In this document: one piece after another, positions 1-7,150 of the stretch | Position numbering within the stretch: position 1 is the stretch's first letter | Layout: every line of letters starts with the position of its first letter | Assembly: GCA_045105235.1 (NCBI GenBank) | Contig: JBGCDH010000024.1 | Coordinates: forward strand, 62,001-126,000 | DNA: 64,000 nucleotides | DNA from: GCA-2684655 sp045105235 | GTDB lineage: Bacteria > Planctomycetota > UBA1135 > UBA2386 | Reading direction: 5' to 3' | Made by a program: the position numbers and the translations under genes | Notes under the pieces: model-generated | Seen by the model: only the letters and a program-made list of their open reading frames with translations | Database searches by the model: none | Told to the model about the DNA's origin: nothing

Positions 1-605
1 ACGGTCGTCAGCTGCTTCACCAGCGGTTCTCCCCATCCGGTGAAGTGACCTTCGACGGCCACATGATCCGGCCCAAGCTGGATGTCGACGTCGTGGCGGC
101 CTGGGGCGTCAATCTCGACAATGCGCTCCCAGTCCGGCCAGGCCGGCATCGTCAACTTGAAGTCGCGCAGGTGCTCGATCGCCGCCACCTCGCCTCGACC
201 GTCTTCGTCCGTTCGAAAGCTGTAGCCGAACACGCGTGCCTCGGATTCGACGGGCCCAAGATAGACCTGGTAGCCAACCAGCGGCTTGCCGTTGCTGTCG
301 CGAAACCGCGCATGCAAGCGAGGCGGCCCCGCGTCCGCGTGGCGTTCGCGCTCCAGGCCCGACGTGTCGTCAGACGCGGCGCCGTGGCTGCCCGCCGCCG
401 CGCCCGCCGCCGCCGCATCACCAACCGCGCCGCTTTCGCCCAACCCGGAGCGATCGCTAGCGGCCGAACCTTGCGGCACGTCGACATCGCCAACTCCGAG
501 TTGGAAGGCTCGCACCGCAAGCCAAGCGCAGACGGCTAGCGCAAGCACCGCCGCCAACGCCGCCAACGCACGCCGCCAAGGCCGCTGTCTTGGTGCCGCA
601 ACCAT
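1..605 (-). CDS. Membrane-anchored protein with carboxypeptidase-regulatory-like fold (C-terminus beyond window)
   Basis: The reading frame is open from an ATG at 605 to the left edge of the window, so at least 201 residues are present and the C-terminus is missing. The N-terminus has basic residues followed by a hydrophobic stretch (about residues 12-33), which looks like an uncleaved signal anchor. An Ala/Gly/Ser-rich linker follows (about 45-75). After it comes a segment with alternating hydrophobic residues and a G-K-P-L-V-G-Y motif, typical of carboxypeptidase-regulatory-like beta-sandwich domains. The start lies 4 nt after the stop of the upstream GHMP kinase gene, with AGGA just ahead of it, so the two are probably cotranscribed and translationally coupled. 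No catalytic motif is visible and the function is unknown. Similar beta-sandwich proteins are encoded at 43115-44551 and 48560-51070. Confidence 0.75.
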   Translation of the reverse strand, partial: MVAAPRQRPWRRALAALAAVLALAVCAWLAVRAFQLGVGDVDVPQGSAASDRSGLGESGAVGDAAAAGAAAGSHGAASDDTSGLERERHADAGPPRLHARFRDSNGKPLVGYQVYLGPVESEARVFGYSFRTDEDGRGEVAAIEHLRDFKLTMPAWPDWERIVEIDAPGRHDVDIQLGPDHVAVEGHFTGWGEPLVKQLTT

Positions 606-609
606 GATC

Positions 610-1899
610 CTATGAGGTCTTGCCGCCGCCGCTCTTTGGTGCCAAATCGATGGAGCCGAATGCCATCGCCCCCGGCGAGGACCAACGAAACACGTGTGCC
701 GAATGGCCGGTGGCCTCGGACAAGTGCTTTTTGGCCCGCAGCGCTTCGTACCAGACCTTGTTGTGGGCACCGAGCAGCACCACCGTACCGCCACCGCCGC
801 CGCGACCGCTCAGCTTGGCGCCATAGACGCCGTTGCCGCCCTCGCGCCGCCCCCGCAAAAAGTCCACGACGAGGTCCGCCGCGTCGCGACCGCAGCCGCT
901 GCTGCCGTAGCTGGCATGCGCTTCGAACATCTGATCCCCGAGCGCGTGCCGGTTGGCCAAGCTCGGCTCGCGCCCGAGCAGCTCGCAAAAACGCGCCGTG
1001 CGCTCGGGGTCCTCACCGGCCCCGGGGGTGCCGGCCGCGGAGATGTCTGCACCGGATGCGCCTGCACCGGATGCGTCAGCACCAAAGGAGCTGGCAGCCC
1101 CCGCAGCGGCGCCGTCAGCGGCGCAGTCAGCGGCACCGTCAGCCAACCCCAGCGCAACGATCTCGAGGTCACTCGGCACCGCCAAGCGCTGCTCAAGATC
1201 GGCACCGGCGCCACGCATGACCAGCAGCTCCCCCGCGTTGCCTAGCAACGACACCATCGCGTCCGATCGACGCGCGTCGGCGCCAAGAACCTCCCTCTCG
1301 ACGTCTTCGGCGAGACTCGCGATTTCGGTAGGCGAAAGCTCGAGCCCGTAGAGGCGGGCAAACGCCTGCAGCGTCGCGATGGTGATCGCGGTCGAGGAGC
1401 CCACGCTGCAGCCAACCGGAACATCACTGTGAAGCAGCAGCTCTGCGCCGCGCTCGGGCAGCAGCGCGTGCCGGCGAGCCAGCGTCAACAGCGCCCCCAG
1501 CAAGTAGCCGGCCCAGCGATCGCGCGGATCCCCGGCCAAAAACGCCCGCGCCTCGGCAAAGTCGATGGGCTGGCCCGGGAGCCCCAGGTCGGACAGGCGC
1601 ACGGACAGCATCTGGGTGCGCGAACCATCGCGGCACGGCGACCAAAGCCGCACGAGTTCGTCGTCGCGAAGCTGCACGGCGACGCAGGCAGCCTCGGCGG
1701 TCGGCACCGCAATCGCCTGCGGCGCCGCCGCGCCGGCGAGCCCGCCCATGACGTCCAGCCGACCGGGCGCCCTCGTGATGAAGATCTCCCGATCTGCGCG
1801 AAAGAACGCCGGAAGAGCCTCTTCGATCAGGCGAAAGACCATCAGGACGCCCAGGCCTTCTGCCGGGTCTTGGGACGGATGGAAGTGTTCGAGCTCCAC
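610..1899 (-). CDS. GHMP-family sugar kinase, L-arabinokinase/galactokinase-like
   Basis: Predicted to phosphorylate a sugar at C1 using ATP in the cytoplasm. All three GHMP motifs are visible: R-A-P-G-R-L-D-V-M-G-G at about residues 43-53, P-V-G-C-S-V-G-S-S-T at 161-170 (phosphate-binding loop), and G-A-K-L-S-G-R-G-G-G-G-G at 360-371. The C-terminus, with LGDQMFEAHASYGSSGCG and later SSPGA, resembles the C-terminal half of plant L-arabinokinase more than that of classic GalK. The canonical third motif reads G-G-G-S-G-G; here one glycine is an arginine. An Ala/Gly/Ser/Asp-rich linker at about 253-296 is encoded by a small tandem repeat and is not part of the family core. The GTG at 1899 is the longest start; an ATG at 1842 is an alternative. 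The exact substrate cannot be told from sequence. Confidence 0.8.
   Translation of the reverse strand: MELEHFHPSQDPAEGLGVLMVFRLIEEALPAFFRADREIFITRAPGRLDVMGGLAGAAAPQAIAVPTAEAACVAVQLRDDELVRLWSPCRDGSRTQMLSVRLSDLGLPGQPIDFAEARAFLAGDPRDRWAGYLLGALLTLARRHALLPERGAELLLHSDVPVGCSVGSSTAITIATLQAFARLYGLELSPTEIASLAEDVEREVLGADARRSDAMVSLLGNAGELLVMRGAGADLEQRLAVPSDLEIVALGLADGAADCAADGAAAGAASSFGADASGAGASGADISAAGTPGAGEDPERTARFCELLGREPSLANRHALGDQMFEAHASYGSSGCGRDAADLVVDFLRGRREGGNGVYGAKLSGRGGGGGTVVLLGAHNKVWYEALRAKKHLSEATGHSAHVFRWSSPGAMAFGSIDLAPKSGGGKTS
1043..1145. repeat. In-frame minisatellite within the GHMP kinase gene
   Basis: Short GC-rich units (related words GCACCGGATGC and GCGGCGCCGTCA, 12-15 bp spacing) recur imperfectly and encode the Ala/Gly/Ser-rich linker near residues 253-296 of the kinase. 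The multiple-of-three period keeps the frame open. Confidence 0.6.
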
Positions 1900-2103
1900 G
1901 ATTGGGCGGACGATTTGGGGTCAGGTTGGGCGCGGCCCGGCGCCGGTGCGGTGCGAAGCGGGTGCTCGCATATGTCTAGACTCGGCCGGAATCAGCTGCG
2001 ACGCAACCGCTCTATGAACGGCTCTTCACGCAGGAGGCTGGACTCCGCCGCTGGGAAACGTACGCTCCGCCGCGTCCTTCCTTTAAGCAACTACGAGCAA
2101 ACC

Positions 2104-2409
2104 ATGGCAGCGCGCCGAACCAACCTCCTCCTGCTGATGCCGATGTGCCTGCTTGCGTCATGCGGCGGCTCGACCCTATCCCGGACGATCTACACCAATC
2201 CGCCGGACGCCTCGGTCTACATGGATGGCGTCCGCGTGCAGAAGGGCATGAACCTCAACCACGAGTTCGGCTTTGAGAACGTCGACCGCGTGTTGCTGCA
2301 GGCGACCAGCCCCGGGTTTGAGCCGAGCAGCCAGTATGTGACCCGGCGCACCATCGAGGCCCTGATCCGCAACGACGACAAGCTGCGGATCGAGCTGCGC
2401 CAGCGCTGA
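2104..2409 (+). CDS. Small PEGA-like lipoprotein
   Basis: A 101-residue protein starting at the ATG at 2104. It has a short basic N-terminus, a Leu/Met-rich signal sequence and a lipobox L-A-S-C at about residues 16-19, so it is predicted to be lipidated and exported. The mature part contains I-Y-T-N-P-P-D-A-S-V-Y-M-D-G-V, which matches the start of PEGA-type domains (a short beta-sheet fold often found on bacterial surface proteins), followed by a segment ending in R-I-E-L. The frame is open further upstream, but that part overlaps the divergent kinase gene and lacks a signal sequence, so the lipobox decides the start. It shares strand and close spacing (83 nt) with the next lipoprotein gene. 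Role unknown. Confidence 0.75.
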   Translation: MAARRTNLLLLMPMCLLASCGGSTLSRTIYTNPPDASVYMDGVRVQKGMNLNHEFGFENVDRVLLQATSPGFEPSSQYVTRRTIEALIRNDDKLRIELRQR

Positions 2410-2492
2410 TCCTGACTGGCTCGACCACCCCTTGACCGCTCAAACAGGCCCCTCAAACAGGCCGCCCTCCAACCGGCGACCCGGCGACCCCG

Positions 2493-2888
2493 ATGACCAA
2501 GCTATCTCACACTCTGGCGCTCTGCGCCGTAGCCGCGCTTTCCACCGCATGCGGCAGCGTGCCCAAGCGCACGTTCGTATTTGACGCAATCGACACCGGC
2601 GAAGACCCGCGCCCGGCCATGATCGTCGTCGACCAGGACTGGCTCGCCGCCGGTCAGAACAAGCAGTTCATCAACCTGAACAGCAACGACGAGCTGACCC
2701 TGGACCTCGAGTTCAAGAGCCGCGACATCGAGATCATGGCTGTCGCGATCCGCACGCTCGATGGCACGCCGGTCAGCGTCCCGACGAACCCGCGCGACGC
2801 CGCGGAGATCAGCGAATACGAGCTCGACTCGCGCAAGCTGCGGGCCAAGGACGCCGAGCGCCAGCTGTTCATCTTCCAGCGCAAGTAG
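2493..2888 (+). CDS. Small lipoprotein of unknown function
   Basis: A 131-residue protein with a clear lipoprotein signal: basic N-terminus, hydrophobic core, lipobox S-T-A-C at about residues 17-20. The mature part is rich in Asp, Glu and Arg and predicted mostly beta; it carries no motif that I recognise. It follows the PEGA-like lipoprotein gene on the same strand after 83 nt, suggesting joint transcription. The two proteins might be envelope partners, but this is only inferred from proximity. Confidence 0.7.
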   Translation: MTKLSHTLALCAVAALSTACGSVPKRTFVFDAIDTGEDPRPAMIVVDQDWLAAGQNKQFINLNSNDELTLDLEFKSRDIEIMAVAIRTLDGTPVSVPTNPRDAAEISEYELDSRKLRAKDAERQLFIFQRK

Positions 2889-2963
2889 CGCCGAGAGGCG
2901 CCAATACTCCGCGTTGGTGCGTGAATAGAAAACCGGCAAGACCGCGGCCGAAAGCAACCGAGC

Positions 2964-3244
2964 TCATATTCGAACCGCGTACGAAACCGGCATTCCAAGC
3001 TCGGTCATGCGGTTGAGGATGTTGCATACACGTCGAGCCTCGACGGACTGCCCATCCGCCTCACGCGCATGCAGGCGATCGCCAAGCATCAATTTGTAAC
3101 CCATGAACATGTTCTCGCGCTCTTGATGAGCAAGTGGCGCAGGCGCTTTCGAGAATGGGACCGTAGCGGGCGCGCCCTTCACTTTGGGCGCGGCTTTCCG
3201 ATCACTGTCGTTGGCTATGCCAATCGCCGGCTCGAGTAACGGGA
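2964..3244 (-). pseudogene. Transposase C-terminal remnant
   Basis: Reading the minus strand from about 3244 to the stop at 2964 gives a coherent protein tail: G-Y-K-L-M-L-G-D-R-L-H-A-R, then V-E-A-R-R-V-C-N-I-L-N-R-M and T-E-L-G-M-P-V-S-Y. This pattern, ending shortly after an N-R-M-x-x-L-G-M-P sequence, resembles the C-termini of DDE transposases of IS5-like or related families as I remember them. There is no start codon with a ribosome site and no catalytic part; upstream, the frame runs into the 3' end of the neighbouring secreted-protein gene in another frame. It is therefore best read as the tail of an insertion sequence that has otherwise been lost. Family assignment is tentative. Confidence 0.5.
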
Positions 3245-3264
3245 GCCGACACTGCAGGGCCTGG

Positions 3265-3726
3265 CTACTCGTAGGTGCCCAACAACCACAGGTAGTAAGC
3301 TTCGGCCATCTCGACCTCCCCATCTTCTGGCTCCCCATACTGGTCGTAGTAGTCGCTCCCACTTCCTTCAAAGACCAACGCGCCGGTGTTGTCGTAGAGG
3401 ACAACGCGGTCGTCGGGGTCCACGAAGAGGAGGTCTCCTTCGTCTGCCTGGATAAAGTCCACCTGTCCGTTTTGCGCCTCGACGATGTCGTCATTCGCGT
3501 GATCCTGGGTATCAGACCAGCCGCCACCAAACGTGGTGCCAGCCAAGATGACGATGTCCGCCCCACCGGCGGCGCCAGCTGCCGCCTGGCCAAAGTCGGC
3601 GACGATGAACAGGTCCGCACCGAGAGTCCCGGTCCGCGTCTGCCCTGGGGGCACATAGATCTGAGCGGGGACCGCAGCGGCGATAGCGAGAGTGGCCAGG
3701 AGGCGAACGAAGGGAAGGTAGGTCAT
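3265..3726 (-). CDS. Small secreted acidic protein, unknown function
   Basis: A 153-residue protein with a typical signal peptide (residues 1-22, ending A-V-P-A-Q). The mature protein is acidic, Gly/Asp-rich and predicted beta; the stretches with F-V-D-P-D-D-R-V-V-L-Y-D and A-D-I-V-I-L-A suggest a repetitive beta structure, but no family is recognised. The start at 3726 is chosen because the signal peptide begins there; an upstream start at 3798 would place 24 non-signal residues in front. It lies between two transposase remnants, so it may have arrived with, or survived, mobile-element activity. Confidence 0.65.
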   Translation of the reverse strand: MTYLPFVRLLATLAIAAAVPAQIYVPPGQTRTGTLGADLFIVADFGQAAAGAAGGADIVILAGTTFGGGWSDTQDHANDDIVEAQNGQVDFIQADEGDLLFVDPDDRVVLYDNTGALVFEGSGSDYYDQYGEPEDGEVEMAEAYYLWLLGTYE

Positions 3727-3947
3727 GAGTCTTGGGGTCAGGGTGAGGGGACCGGCCGCTCGGGCGGCCTCGGCAAGGCGAGCGCCGCCCTGCGTCACTA
3801 GCTAGGTCCACGAAGCGCTTTCGCTTAACGACCCCTTTGCAGATTTTCAGGCGGCGTGACGTGGCTCGATGCTCCCGACTACAGGACTGGATGCCTTGCG
3901 CTGATGAGGGCAGGCTGCGGTCGAATCACGGCGACCGGTGCACGAGG

Positions 3948-4139
3948 CGTGGCCTGACCACCCACTACATCCTGCTCTTGATCCAACACGCTTACCGAGG
4001 CGTAAAACTCGCAAGAGTCACAACGAGGGCGGAGGCGAGCTTCATGACCAAGGTCGCACGCAACCTGTCCGAGCACGTCGACGGGCTCCTGCACGGATCG
4101 CGATACCTCGCCCTCGACAACAACTCATCCTGCGCCTAG
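3948..4139 (+). pseudogene. Remnant of DDE integrase-type transposase core
   Basis: The plus-strand frame encodes R-G-L-T-T-H-Y-I-L-L-L-I followed by M-T-K-V-A-R-N-L-S-E-H-V-D-G-L-L-H-G-S-R-Y-L. This closely follows the middle of rve-type integrase transposases (pattern: tyrosine-rich strand, then Q/K-V-A-R-N-L, then G-F-L, then R-Y-L-x-x-D-R-D). In intact members the segment ends with the catalytic D-R-D; here it reads A-L-D-N-N-S-S and then stops. The N-terminal third, first catalytic Asp region and the Glu region are absent. It is a dead fragment. The bases on either side (3727-3947 and 4140-4279) show no gene or clear signal. Confidence 0.55.
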
Positions 4140-4279
4140 TCGAAGAGGCATGAGCCGGCGCGCGCTCGAGAGGCGCTACCGGCCCGAGTGTCGCCTGCGA
4201 TCGGGATCGCTGAGGGGAAGTCGCGCGGCAAGGTGAAGCAGACGCGGGACGGGTGCCAAAGCGAGGGCCGCCCCCCGCG

Positions 4280-5572
4280 CTACTCGTTCTCGTGGTGGCG
4301 CTCGCCGTCGTGGATCAGCCCTTCGCTGCTCGCCACGACGGTCGCGACCGTCGCATCGCCGGTCACGTTGAGCACGGTCCGACACATGTCGAGCGGACGG
4401 TCGACGGCCAGGATCAGACCGATGCCGGCCTCGGGCACGTTGACGGCCTTGAGCACGATCACCAGCATCACGATGCCGACGCCCGGCACGGCCGCCGTGC
4501 CAATCGACGCCAGGGCCGCCGTCAGCACGATGGTCAGCTGCTGGCCAAAGTCGAGGCTGATGCCCGAGGCATTGGCGATGAAGATCGCCGCGACCCCCTG
4601 GTAGAGGCCGGTGCCGTCCATGTTGATCGTGGCGCCGAGCGGCAGCACGAACGACGTCACCTCTTCGTCGACGCCGATCTTCTCGACGCTGCGGATCGTG
4701 ACCGGCAGCGTGGCCGCGCTAGAGCTCGAGCTGAATGCGAGCAGCTGAGCTGGCACCATGGCCTTGGCAAAGACCCGCCACGGGACCTTGGTCATCAGCT
4801 TGAGCATCACCGTATAGACGACCAGGTAGTGCACGAACAGCGCCAGCACGACGGTGCCCATGTAGCCGCCAAGGCTCGTCATCAGCTCCGATAGCTGCTC
4901 GGGGTCCTTGCCCAGCTCCGCGACGACGGCCGCCATCATCGCAAAGACGCCGATCGGCGCGATCTTCATGATCAGCTGGACCATCTCGATGACGGCGTCG
5001 CTGAGCAGCTGGAAGACCTTGACGACGTGGTCGACGCCCGGCTCGCGCCGGCCGAGGCGCGTCAGCGCGATGCCAAGCATCAGCGCAAAGAACACCACCT
5101 GCAGCATCTTGGCGCCCGACAGCGCCGCAAACGGGTTGGTCGGCACAATCGCGACGAGCTGGTCGATGACGCTCACATCGGCGGTGGCCAGCTTGTCCGA
5201 AGTCTGCGCGGCGGTGGCGTTTTGCAGGCTCGCAATGGTGGCCTCGGAGAGCCCTTCGCCGGGGCCAAACAGGTTGACCATGACGAGCCCAATGGCGATC
5301 GCGATCGCCGTAGTCGCCAGGTAGAGCACGATCGACTTGCCGCCGATCCGCCCCAGCTTGCTGGTGTCGTTGAGGCTGGCGACGCCCGCAATCAGCGAGA
5401 ACAGCACCAGCGGCACCGCAATCATCTTGAGCAGGTTCAAGAACAGCGTCCCGAACGGCTTGATGTAGGCGACAACGTGCTCGGCTGAGCCATTGACGGC
5501 CGCCAGATAGCCGTAGGCAACGCCGACCACGAGGCCGATCAGGATCCACCAGTGCATCGCAAGCTTGCGCAT
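4280..5572 (-). CDS. Dicarboxylate/amino acid:cation symporter (DAACS family)
   Basis: A 430-residue inner-membrane transporter of the GltP/DctA family, which takes up glutamate, aspartate or C4-dicarboxylates with Na+ or H+. Family marks are in order: a first hydrophobic helix near residues 8-27, the serine-rich re-entrant loop S-S-S-S-A-A-T-L-P, the cation-binding N-M-D-G-T motif in TM7, the second loop A-A-V-P-G-V-G, and V-D-R-P-L-D-M-C-R-T-V-L-N-V-T-G-D in TM8, where Asp and Arg contact the substrate. Length is normal. A TACGGT box sits 6 nt before the ATG, suggesting its own leaderless promoter. The sialidase-like gene lies 75 nt upstream on the same strand. Choice between glutamate and dicarboxylate as substrate is open. 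Confidence 0.9.
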   Translation of the reverse strand: MRKLAMHWWILIGLVVGVAYGYLAAVNGSAEHVVAYIKPFGTLFLNLLKMIAVPLVLFSLIAGVASLNDTSKLGRIGGKSIVLYLATTAIAIAIGLVMVNLFGPGEGLSEATIASLQNATAAQTSDKLATADVSVIDQLVAIVPTNPFAALSGAKMLQVVFFALMLGIALTRLGRREPGVDHVVKVFQLLSDAVIEMVQLIMKIAPIGVFAMMAAVVAELGKDPEQLSELMTSLGGYMGTVVLALFVHYLVVYTVMLKLMTKVPWRVFAKAMVPAQLLAFSSSSSAATLPVTIRSVEKIGVDEEVTSFVLPLGATINMDGTGLYQGVAAIFIANASGISLDFGQQLTIVLTAALASIGTAAVPGVGIVMLVIVLKAVNVPEAGIGLILAVDRPLDMCRTVLNVTGDATVATVVASSEGLIHDGERHHENE

Positions 5573-5578
5573 GCGCAG

Positions 5579-5584
5579 ACCGTA
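5579..5584 (-). promoter_or_regulatory. Probable -10 box of a leaderless promoter (symporter gene)
   Basis: TACGGT on the minus strand, 6 nt upstream of the ATG at 5572; transcription from such a box would begin at or next to the start codon. No Shine-Dalgarno sequence precedes the gene. Confidence 0.45.
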
Positions 5585-5647
5585 GCAACTGGCACCGCCG
5601 GTGTCGTGCGCAGACAGAGACGGTGCAGCTTGGGGGCAAACGCCGCG

Positions 5648-6952
5648 CTACTGCCAGCGCGGTGGCGCGACGCGCGGCGCCAGCACGGCGCGCACCCCAT
5701 ACTTTGCAGCTGGATCGTCCACATTCGCGGAGACCAGCGCCCACACGGGGCTCAGCAGGCGCTCATCGCGCGCTGCAGAGATCCGCCGGAAGGCACCCGC
5801 AAGCTCGCTCTGTGCCACCACCCGCTCGGCCTCCATCGGCTGACCGCCGTCGTAGGTCCGGCGGTAGAGCACGCGGTGCTCTTCGGTCACCTTGCTGTAG
5901 AGGACCACGACCTGGCGCCCGGGGCCGCGCACGAGGGCGAAGTGCTCGTGCGACAGATTGCCGCTCTGCAGTCGCTTGTCCGTGACCACCACGCTCGTCT
6001 GCCAGCTGTCCTCGCCTGGCTCCGCGTAGGCAATGCGCAGCCGACCGTCAAAATCGCCGCGCTCGCGGGCGCTCGGATAGACCAGCGTGCGGCCACCAAA
6101 GGCGTCGACCAGCAGGCTGCTGGCGTTGGCAACGGCCCGGCCGTCGGTCGTGCGGCTGACAACCACATCGTCTTTTTGATCAAACGCGCGCGCGGCTACG
6201 GCAAAGCTGCGGTAGCCGATCACCGAACCGTGCGGCGACGTGCGATACGCGGCGAACGCGCGCCCGTCGTGGAGCTGCAGGCTTGGCCAGACGCCATAGG
6301 TATTGGTGTTGAGAGGATACGGCTTGCTCCACTTGCCCAGGCCGCGCTCGCGCAGCATCAGCCCCGAACTCCAGCCACTCGGCCACGGCGGCCGCTGGGG
6401 CCGGCGATGTGTCGTCACCAGCACGGCAACCTGGCCGGCGGCGTCTATGGCCAGGTCCGCAACGCCGAACTGGTCTTGCTTGCCCACGCCGACCTGGAGC
6501 GCCTCTGGCTCCCCCAAAAACGCCTGCTGCTCGGTGTCGTAGCGCTGATAGAGCGCACACGACCACTTGTCGCCTTCGCGGCGCCCGGCCCACGCGAGGT
6601 GGAGAACGTTGCTACGGGGCTCGCCGGCGACCGCACCATAGGCCGCCCACGCGCCGGGGAGCGTGGCGCCGCTTTGCCACGTGCGGCCATGGTCCGACGA
6701 CCAGGCCAGGCGAAGCTCGCGCCGCGCCGCCGCCGAGCGATCGACGGCCTGCACCAGAGACCACAAGCGACCTGTGCTGTCGCTGGTGAGCCCGTTCGAA
6801 AACGACCGCATGGCCGATACGTGCAGATCTTGGTCGGGCAGAGCCACAGCCGGCAGGTCTTCGATGCTCGGCGGTCGCTGCGGCGAACGCTGGGCAGCGA
6901 TCGCGCCACCAAAGAAACAGGCGAAGACAGCAGCGGCAATGGAGAACTTCAT
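5648..6952 (-). CDS. Secreted sialidase-like (BNR/Asp-box) beta-propeller protein
   Basis: A 434-residue exported protein. The signal peptide covers about residues 1-20 (M-K-F-S-I-A-A-A-V-F... A-I-A-A-Q). The mature protein contains an Asp-box, S-S-D-H-G-R-T-W, and recurring blades with Y-R, Y-S and A-W patterns, as in six-bladed sialidase-like propellers. I do not see a convincing catalytic arginine triad, so it may be a sialidase/neuraminidase-like hydrolase or a carbohydrate-binding propeller. The start is set by the signal peptide; the frame is open upstream to 7483, but that part overlaps the divergent gene at 7151 and is not protein-like. It is followed by the symporter gene on the same strand. 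Confidence 0.7.
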   Translation of the reverse strand: MKFSIAAAVFACFFGGAIAAQRSPQRPPSIEDLPAVALPDQDLHVSAMRSFSNGLTSDSTGRLWSLVQAVDRSAAARRELRLAWSSDHGRTWQSGATLPGAWAAYGAVAGEPRSNVLHLAWAGRREGDKWSCALYQRYDTEQQAFLGEPEALQVGVGKQDQFGVADLAIDAAGQVAVLVTTHRRPQRPPWPSGWSSGLMLRERGLGKWSKPYPLNTNTYGVWPSLQLHDGRAFAAYRTSPHGSVIGYRSFAVAARAFDQKDDVVVSRTTDGRAVANASSLLVDAFGGRTLVYPSARERGDFDGRLRIAYAEPGEDSWQTSVVVTDKRLQSGNLSHEHFALVRGPGRQVVVLYSKVTEEHRVLYRRTYDGGQPMEAERVVAQSELAGAFRRISAARDERLLSPVWALVSANVDDPAAKYGVRAVLAPRVAPPRWQ

Positions 6953-7150
6953 GGGCAGCTCGTGGGTCAACGGGCGACGGACACCAGCGTAGCCGCTGCC
7001 GTAAGGCGCGTTCTGCAAGGAGGGTGTGCCCACTTCAGATCGCCCCGTTTCGCCCGGGAGCCGCACCGCGAAGAGATTTCGAGAGACGGCAAACTTCTGC
7101 GGCCGCCGGAGACGAGGGACCTTGTCTAGCTTCCCTGACCTGCTTCGCAA

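Noticed and set aside
4719..5744. A 341-codon minus-strand frame overlapping the symporter gene
   Set aside because: Basic, low-complexity translation in another frame of a well-supported transporter.
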